Shown: positions 6,783 through 11,567 of the stretch, piece by piece | Numbering within the stretch: the stretch's first letter is position 1 | Layout: each line of letters starts with the position of its first letter | Origin: DASTHS01 sp035718085 | GTDB lineage: Bacteria > Actinomycetota > Acidimicrobiia > Acidimicrobiales > Palsa-688 | Assembly (NCBI GenBank): GCA_035718085.1 | Contig: DASTHS010000063.1 | Location: 1 to 14,448 of the forward strand | DNA: 14,448 nt | Direction of reading: 5' to 3' | Notes under the pieces: generated by a model | Told to the model about the DNA's origin: nothing | What the model saw: the letters and a program-made list of their open reading frames with translations, nothing else | Database searches by the model: none | Program-made: the position numbers and the translations under genes

Positions 6783-7214
6783 GTGGAGGACACCGCCCCG
6801 GTCGACTCGGTCGCCCGGACCCTCGACGTCATCGGTGACCGTTGGACCATGCTCCTGCTGCGCGAGATCTTCCGCGGGGTGCGCCGCTTCGAGGAGCTGC
6901 GCGCCAGCCTCGGCGTCGCTCGACCCGTGCTGTCTGGCCGCCTCCGTCGCCTCGTCGACGCAGGGGTGGTCGAGCGGGTGCTCTACCAGGAACGGCCACC
7001 AAGGTACGAGTATCGGCTGACGCCCATGGGAGTCGAGGTGTCGCCGGCACTGGTGGCCCTCATGCGTTGGGGCGACCGATGGCTCGCCGGCGGTAACGCC
7101 GCCACGCTGCTCGTCCACCGTGCATGTGGCACCGAGCTTGACCAAGCGTTTTGGTGCCCAACCTGCGCGACGACGTTCGGCCCGCTCGCGATCAGCAGCC
7201 GGCCCGCCACATAG
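6783..7214 (+). CDS. HxlR-family winged helix-turn-helix regulator
   Basis: Transcription factor of 143 residues. The HxlR signature runs from about residue 8: 'VARTLDVIGDRWTMLLLREI' followed by 'RRFEELRASLGVARPVLSGR' (recognition helix) and the wing 'RPPRYEYRLTPMG'. Classic HxlR proteins have a Cys just before the first helix; here that position is Asp, so N-terminal thiol sensing is unlikely. A C-terminal extension of about 35 residues carries H112, C115, C125 and C128 (H-x2-C-x9-C-x2-C), which could bind zinc or sense redox state. The GTG start is supported by TACGGT six bases upstream. The gene is divergent from fbiC over a shared dyad, so control of F420 synthesis plus autoregulation is the simplest guess. 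Its end faces the next gene with a 28-bp gap. Confidence 0.93.
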   Translation: MEDTAPVDSVARTLDVIGDRWTMLLLREIFRGVRRFEELRASLGVARPVLSGRLRRLVDAGVVERVLYQERPPRYEYRLTPMGVEVSPALVALMRWGDRWLAGGNAATLLVHRACGTELDQAFWCPTCATTFGPLAISSRPAT

Positions 7215-7242
7215 CACTCAGCGCCTGCCTGGGCACCTCGGG

Positions 7243-8127
7243 TCACCCGCGCGCCGACCGGCGCTTGGCGTAGAGGTCGGCATCGGCTCGGGCCACCAGC
7301 TCGTCGGCCGACACGGTCCTGCACGGAGCGGCGGCGACGCCGACGGTCGTGCCGACCTCTGCGGGAAGCGGCCTGCCCTCGATCTGCCCGAGGCGCACGG
7401 TTGCGGCGATCGTCCCGGCGAGCCGACCGACATCGGCGCCGGCGACCACGAGGAACTCGTCGCCGCCCAGGCGGCCGACGGGGTTGACGCCGCTGACCGT
7501 CTCGAGCATCTGGGCGATCCGGGTCAGCACCCGGTCGCCGGCAGGGTGCCCGGCTGCGTCGTTGACCGCCTTGAAGCCGACCAGGTCGACGAGCGCCACC
7601 CCGGCCACGTCGTCGGCGCCGCCGTCCAGCCGATGGTCGAGCGCAGCCAGGATCGCCCGCCGGTTCAAGATGCCGGTCAAGGCGTCGTGGGCCGCCTCCC
7701 ACTCGAGCCGCTGGGTGCGCTCGTGGCGGTCGGTCACGTCCCAGAGCACCACCTGCACAGCAGGGGCGCCCTGCCAGGAGGTGCGCGCCCCCCGGGTCTC
7801 GACGACGAGATGACGGCCGTCGGCCCTGCGGAGGAACATCTCCTGGGCGCGCAGCGGCGTCTCCCCGCTGAGCACGCTCGCGATGCGCTCGAGCATCTGA
7901 TCCTGTGACCGGTTCTCCACGAAGCTGTCGAGGCGCCGGCCAACCACCTCGACGGGGTCAGCGACGCCGACAAGGCGGGCAGCCTCCGCGTTCGCCCACC
8001 GGATGACGCCCTCGGCGTGGATGACCAACGCGTGGGGTGAGCAGACCGTGATGGCCCGCAGCGTCTCCAGCTCCTCGTCGATGCCTCCACAGTCGACCCC
8101 GCCCGCCTGCAGCCCGCCAGTCACCAT
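7243..8127 (-). CDS. PAS-GGDEF diguanylate cyclase
   Basis: Soluble signalling protein of 294 residues. A PAS domain (about residues 15-125) is visible as 'AEGVIRWANAEAARLVGV', ending in 'VQVVLWDVTDRHERTQRLEW' (PAC region). The GGDEF domain (about 130-293) begins 'AAHDALTGILNRRAIL'. Catalytic features are present: the metal Asp and substrate Asn in 'VDLVGFKAVNDAAGH' and an intact GGDEF at 221-225. The RxxD inhibitory site is absent (SGVN at that position), so product inhibition at that site is not expected. The role is c-di-GMP synthesis from GTP in response to an unknown PAS signal. The reading frame is open to 8844, but ATG at 8127 is preferred: a G-rich tract precedes it and the upstream part has no domain character and overlaps the acyltransferase gene. 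Confidence 0.93.
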   Translation of the reverse strand: MVTGGLQAGGVDCGGIDEELETLRAITVCSPHALVIHAEGVIRWANAEAARLVGVADPVEVVGRRLDSFVENRSQDQMLERIASVLSGETPLRAQEMFLRRADGRHLVVETRGARTSWQGAPAVQVVLWDVTDRHERTQRLEWEAAHDALTGILNRRAILAALDHRLDGGADDVAGVALVDLVGFKAVNDAAGHPAGDRVLTRIAQMLETVSGVNPVGRLGGDEFLVVAGADVGRLAGTIAATVRLGQIEGRPLPAEVGTTVGVAAAPCRTVSADELVARADADLYAKRRSARG

Positions 8128-8271
8128 GCGCCCCCGTCCACGACCGCCGCCCACCGTAACTCGCGGCGGCGACGGGCCGGCGCCGGCTTCCGGTAGTGCC
8201 CCGTCAGCGCCGCCCGAACCGCTTGGCCGCCCTCCAGGCGACACTGCTTTCCAGGTGGGTAGGCGGAGAGA
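8128..8271. other. Divergent intergenic region, GGDEF gene and acyltransferase
   Basis: This 144-base gap must hold both promoters. On the minus strand a TACGGT hexamer (8153-8158) lies about 25 bases before the ATG at 8127 and is a possible -10. On the plus strand only a ribosome-binding site (GGAGAG, 8264-8269) before ATG 8272 is clear. No dyad or small gene was seen. Confidence 0.4.
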
Positions 8272-9429
8272 ATGACATCCACCCTGTCCCGTGGGCCGAC
8301 GCCGGCCCCGGCCGGGGCGGCCGCCGCCCACCGCCTGCGGCCGGTGCCGTCCCTCGACGGCATGAGAGCCCTGGCGCTGGCGGCTGTGGTGGTGTTCCAC
8401 TACCCGATCGGGCCATGGGCACAGGGCGGCCTGTTCGGGGTCGGGGTGTTCTTCGTGCTGAGCGGCTTCTTGGTCACCGCCGGCCTGCTCGACCAGGCCG
8501 ACGCGAGCGGCCGGGTCGACGTCTCGGGGTTCCTGCGCCGACGGGCTTGGCGACTGCTGCCCGCCCTGGCCGTGCTCCTGACCGTGTTCCTGGTGCTGGC
8601 CGCGGGCTTCCGCCACCAGCCGTGGTTCAGTTCGAACCCGTTCGGCGACCCGAACGGCGCCGGCCTCCACATGTCCACCGCCTGGGACGGCGCGGGGATC
8701 GCCGCGTCGTGGTGGTACAACCTGGCCCTCGCACGCAGCTGGGCTACCCCCTCCCCCCTCGGCCATCTGTGGACCCTCAGTCTCGAGGTGCAGTTCTACC
8801 TGGCCGTGGTGGTAGCCGTGTGGGCTGCGGTGCGCTCGAGGCACCAGTCGTGGCTGCTGCCCGCCGCAGCCGTCCTGGCCGTCGTGTCAGCCGGCGCGCC
8901 GTGGTTGCTCTGGCATCATGGCCGGGGCGCGAACGAGATCTACTTCGGGACGCTCACCAACATGCAACAGCTGCTCGGCGGTGCCGTGCTGGCTCTGGCA
9001 TGGCGACGTGGTGTGCTGGACCGGCTGCCGCGTCGGGTGCTAGCCGCGCTCGGCGCGGCGGGGGGGGCCACCCTGGCGTGGATGGTCATGGCGGTCGGCA
9101 ACGTGACGTTCAAGTACCTGGGCGCCCTCAGCGTGGTGACCGCGGCCACCGTTGCGGTGGCGGCCTACTGCCTGCGCGCCGAGGCCGGTGAACACCGCCC
9201 GCCCGCCGTGCGCGTGCTCTCCCACCCGGTGCTCACCTGGCTCGGTCGGCGTTCCTACGCCATCTACCTTTGGCACTGGCCCCTCGCCGAGTGGACCAAC
9301 CGCCTCCCCCACCCGCTCGGCGTACCGCTCGGTGTCGGGCTCTCCTTGGCCCTGGCCGAGGCGTCGTGGCGGCTCGTGGAGCAGCCAGCCGTGCGCTTCT
9401 CGCGGCGCACGCCACCGGCCGCCAGCTGA
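8272..9429 (+). CDS. Acyltransferase 3 family membrane protein (OafA/YrhL type)
   Basis: Integral membrane O-acyltransferase of 385 residues with about 10 hydrophobic segments. It transfers acyl groups, often acetyl, to extracytoplasmic sugars or other envelope molecules. Family landmarks: 'SLDGMRALALAAVVVFHY' near the start, with the R-x10-H pair R32 and H43; 'GVGVFFVLSGFLVTAGLL'; an arginine-rich loop 'FLRRRAWRLLPAL'; 'LGHLWTLSLEVQFYL'; and the C-terminal 'RRSYAIYLWHWPL'. There is no C-terminal SGNH hydrolase domain, so this is the short, transmembrane-only form. ATG at 8272 is supported by GGAGAG just upstream. It is divergent from the diguanylate cyclase and lies 109 bases upstream of the kinase gene on the same strand. 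The acceptor is unknown; envelope polysaccharide or glycolipid is likely. Confidence 0.94.
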   Translation: MTSTLSRGPTPAPAGAAAAHRLRPVPSLDGMRALALAAVVVFHYPIGPWAQGGLFGVGVFFVLSGFLVTAGLLDQADASGRVDVSGFLRRRAWRLLPALAVLLTVFLVLAAGFRHQPWFSSNPFGDPNGAGLHMSTAWDGAGIAASWWYNLALARSWATPSPLGHLWTLSLEVQFYLAVVVAVWAAVRSRHQSWLLPAAAVLAVVSAGAPWLLWHHGRGANEIYFGTLTNMQQLLGGAVLALAWRRGVLDRLPRRVLAALGAAGGATLAWMVMAVGNVTFKYLGALSVVTAATVAVAAYCLRAEAGEHRPPAVRVLSHPVLTWLGRRSYAIYLWHWPLAEWTNRLPHPLGVPLGVGLSLALAEASWRLVEQPAVRFSRRTPPAAS

Positions 9430-9442
9430 CCGACCGGCGGGA

Positions 9443-9497
9443 GGCCGCCGCCCGCATGCCGGCCGGGCGCAGCCACCGGGCAGGCCGCACGGCGGCC
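9443..9497 (+). terminator. Nested inverted repeats after the acyltransferase gene
   Basis: The outer arms GGCCGCCG (9443-9450) and CGGCGGCC (9490-9497) are exact complements. Within them CGCCCG (9449-9454) and CGGGCG (9464-9469) form a 6-bp hairpin that shares two bases with the outer arm. There is no T tract. It could slow or end transcription before the kinase gene, but such repeats arise easily at this GC content. Confidence 0.25.
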
Positions 9498-9538
9498 CCG
9501 ACGTCTGCGAAGCGGCGCAGCATGGAAAGGTGGTCCCC

Positions 9539-10894
9539 TTGTCCCTGCGGCTGCGAGCGATCGTGGGCTTCGGAGCGGTGTCGCTCCTCCTCGCCGGCAC
9601 CCTGTCGTTGTTCACCTATGCGCTGGTGCGGAACTGGATCGTCGACGACCGGCGGAGCGGGGCGGTGCACCAGGCCTACACCTCGGCCCGCCTCGTCGGC
9701 AGCCGCATCCGATCCGGCGGCACCGACTTCGCTGCGCTGCTGTCGGGGCTGCAGGCCACCACCAGCGGGCACGCGCTCATCGAGCGTGACGGGAAGTGGT
9801 ACGCGAGCTCGGTGTCGGTCGACCCCGCGCAGGTTCCTGCGTCACTGCAGGCCGTCGTGGCCGACGATCACGCGGGTTGGCAGACCGTCGGCACCGCCCG
9901 CGGCCCGGTGTTGGCCATCGGCGTGCCGGTCGCCGAGGCGTCGGCCAGGCTGTACCTGCTCGAGCCACTCGATGACATCCAGCACACGCTCGGCGTCCTG
10001 GCCGGCGTGCTCGCCGCCGGCGCCGGGGTGGCCACCGCGGTCGGCGCTGGCACGGGCGCGCTGGTCAGCCGCCGCATCCTGCGACCCCTTCGCGACGTCT
10101 CCGCCGTGGCCCGAGACATCGTCGACGGGCGCCACGACGCCCGCCTGGCGGCCAGTGGCGGAGATCCCGACCTGGAACCTCTCGTGGTGTCGTTCAACCG
10201 CATGGTCGACGAGTTGGAGGAACGGGCCCGCCGCGAGGCCCGCTTCGCTGCCGACGTGAGTCACGATCTGCGGGGCCCGTTGGCCGCCTTCGCCGCGGCC
10301 GTGTCGGTGGTGCAACGCCGGCGCGCCACGCTCCCTCCGGAGGCCTGCGCCGCGGTCGACCTGCTCGACCAGGAGGTCCAGGCGTTCGCCCGACTGGTGA
10401 GCGACCTGTTGGAGATCTCTCGGTTCGAAGCGGGGACGGCCGCGCTGCACACCGACCGCGTGGACGTGGTCGAACTGGTCGGGCGCGTCCTCGTCGACAC
10501 GAACACCGACGTCCCCGTGGCCGTCGACCCGCCCGGGTATCGGCCGTGGGTGAGCGTGGACCGCCGGCGGATGCACCAAGTGTTCGCCAACCTGTTCGAG
10601 AACGCCGACCGCTACGCCGGAGGTGCCACGCGGGTCGTCATCGGACCGGCCCCCGGCGGCGTGGCCGTCGCCGTCGAAGACCACGGTCCCGGCGTCCCCG
10701 AAGAGCTTCGCCAGGCGATCTTCTCCCGATACGAGCGTGGCCGGGCTGCCCATGATCCGTCGATGCCTAGAGGCACTGGCCTCGGCTTGGCGCTGGCCAC
10801 TCAGCACGCGCGACTCCACGGCGGATCGATCAGGGTCGACGACGCGCCCGATGGAGGAGCCCGGTTCGTGATCGAGCTCCCCGAGGTCCCGTGA
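9539..10894 (+). CDS. Sensor histidine kinase, MtrB-like, orphan
   Basis: Membrane kinase of 451 residues. A first transmembrane helix is at about 7-27 and an extracytoplasmic sensor at about 28-145. A second helix (about 150-175) leads into HAMP ('RRILRPLRDVSAVARDI'). The HisKA H-box 'DVSHDLRGPLAA' has the phospho-acceptor H242, and the ATPase has an N box 'NLFENADRYAGG' (N355), G1 'EDHGPGVP' and G2 'GTGLGLAL'. All catalytic boxes are present, but H+4 is Gly where HisKA kinases usually have Thr or Asn needed for phosphatase activity. TTG at 9539 is preferred because AAAGGTGG lies just upstream; GTG at 9530 is the alternative. There is no response regulator gene beside it. The stop overlaps the start of the GerMN lipoprotein (GTGA), as in mtrB-lpqB. 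Confidence 0.92.
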   Translation: MSLRLRAIVGFGAVSLLLAGTLSLFTYALVRNWIVDDRRSGAVHQAYTSARLVGSRIRSGGTDFAALLSGLQATTSGHALIERDGKWYASSVSVDPAQVPASLQAVVADDHAGWQTVGTARGPVLAIGVPVAEASARLYLLEPLDDIQHTLGVLAGVLAAGAGVATAVGAGTGALVSRRILRPLRDVSAVARDIVDGRHDARLAASGGDPDLEPLVVSFNRMVDELEERARREARFAADVSHDLRGPLAAFAAAVSVVQRRRATLPPEACAAVDLLDQEVQAFARLVSDLLEISRFEAGTAALHTDRVDVVELVGRVLVDTNTDVPVAVDPPGYRPWVSVDRRRMHQVFANLFENADRYAGGATRVVIGPAPGGVAVAVEDHGPGVPEELRQAIFSRYERGRAAHDPSMPRGTGLGLALATQHARLHGGSIRVDDAPDGGARFVIELPEVP

Positions 10895-11487
10895 CCGGCC
10901 ACCCCCGCCACCCTGGCTGGCGTTGCGCCGCGCTCGCCGCCACGGCCATCTCCCTGGCGGGGTGCGGCGTGCCCACCCAGACCACCGCCCGGGTGGCACG
11001 AGACAAGAGCGTCCCCCCCGGGCTGCTCGGCACCATCCCCTCCACCACGACCGTCCCCGACCGACCGGCGACGGTCCAGGTGGCGATCTGCCTCGCCCAG
11101 CGCAGCGGTCCGCTCGAGGCGAGCACCGTGCAGTTGCCCGGACCCGCCAGCCTCGACGACATCCTCCGAGCCCTCGCCCAGCCACCCACGCCGGAGGAGC
11201 AGGCCGGAGGCCTGAACACGGCGGTCACACCCGGCATCGTCGCCCGTGTCAGCGCAGGGGTCGCCACCGTCGACCTGAACGCCGACTTCGGCACCGAGCC
11301 AGCCACCGACCAGCTCGACGCCGTGGCCCAGATCGTCTGCACCCTCACCGCCCGCCCCGGGATCGGGCAGGTCCAATTCCGCCTGGACGGCAAGAGCACT
11401 GCGGTGCCGAGCGGGGACGGGTCGACCACGTCCGCCGCCGTCTCACGTGACGACTACCCGAACCTCATCCCGCCGGCCACCCGCTGA
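10891..11487 (+). CDS. GerMN domain lipoprotein (LpqB N-terminal-like)
   Basis: Exported lipoprotein of 198 residues. The signal peptide (basic start, hydrophobic 12-23) ends in the lipobox LAGC with the lipidated Cys at 25. The GerMN domain covers roughly residues 50-180: 'DDILRALAQPPTPEEQAGGL', 'GVATVDLNADFGTEP' and 'AQIVCTLTARPGIGQVQFRL' are its typical strands and helix. LpqB of other actinobacteria carries GerMN plus a large beta-propeller; here only the GerMN part remains. GTG at 10891 overlaps the kinase stop, so the two are translationally coupled. In LpqB systems the lipoprotein modulates the extracellular side of the kinase MtrB; a similar role here is inference from gene order. Confidence 0.88.
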   Translation: MTGHPRHPGWRCAALAATAISLAGCGVPTQTTARVARDKSVPPGLLGTIPSTTTVPDRPATVQVAICLAQRSGPLEASTVQLPGPASLDDILRALAQPPTPEEQAGGLNTAVTPGIVARVSAGVATVDLNADFGTEPATDQLDAVAQIVCTLTARPGIGQVQFRLDGKSTAVPSGDGSTTSAAVSRDDYPNLIPPATR

Positions 11488-11500
11488 GCCGACGCTGCCG

Positions 11501-11519
11501 GGCGGGGGAAGGCCCCGCC
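11501..11519. terminator. GC hairpin in the convergent gap (first)
   Basis: GGCGGGG (11501-11507) and CCCCGCC (11513-11519) form a perfect 7-bp stem with a 5-base loop, 13 bases after the lipoprotein stop. No T tract follows on either strand, so its strength as an intrinsic terminator is uncertain. Confidence 0.45.
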
Positions 11520-11523
11520 ACAG

Positions 11524-11558
11524 ACCGGCGACGAGGGCCGGCTGCGCCGGCCGCCGGT
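11524..11558. terminator. GC hairpin in the convergent gap (second)
   Basis: GGCCGGC (11536-11542) and GCCGGCC (11546-11552) form a perfect 7-bp stem with the loop TGC. The outer arms ACCGGC (11524-11529) and GCCGGT (11553-11558) extend it with a one-sided bulge. It lies 9 bases after the end of the minus-strand GGDEF-EAL gene and may serve both converging genes. There is no T tract. Confidence 0.5.
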
Positions 11559-11567
11559 CCCGGGGTC

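Noticed and set aside
7239..7249. Small CGGG-TCA-CCCG palindrome at the hxlR/GGDEF junction as a terminator
   Set aside because: The stem is only 4 bp, overlaps the stop codon of the GGDEF gene and has no T tract. It is too weak to call.
8128..8844. N-terminal extension of the PAS-GGDEF protein up to 8844
   Set aside because: The frame is open, but the extension overlaps the acyltransferase gene on the other strand, has no domain pattern, and a good ATG with a G-rich leader exists at 8127.
9842..11185. Minus-strand open frame of 447 codons opposite the kinase gene
   Set aside because: It is antisense to a clear histidine kinase with all catalytic boxes, and its own translation shows no recognisable domain.
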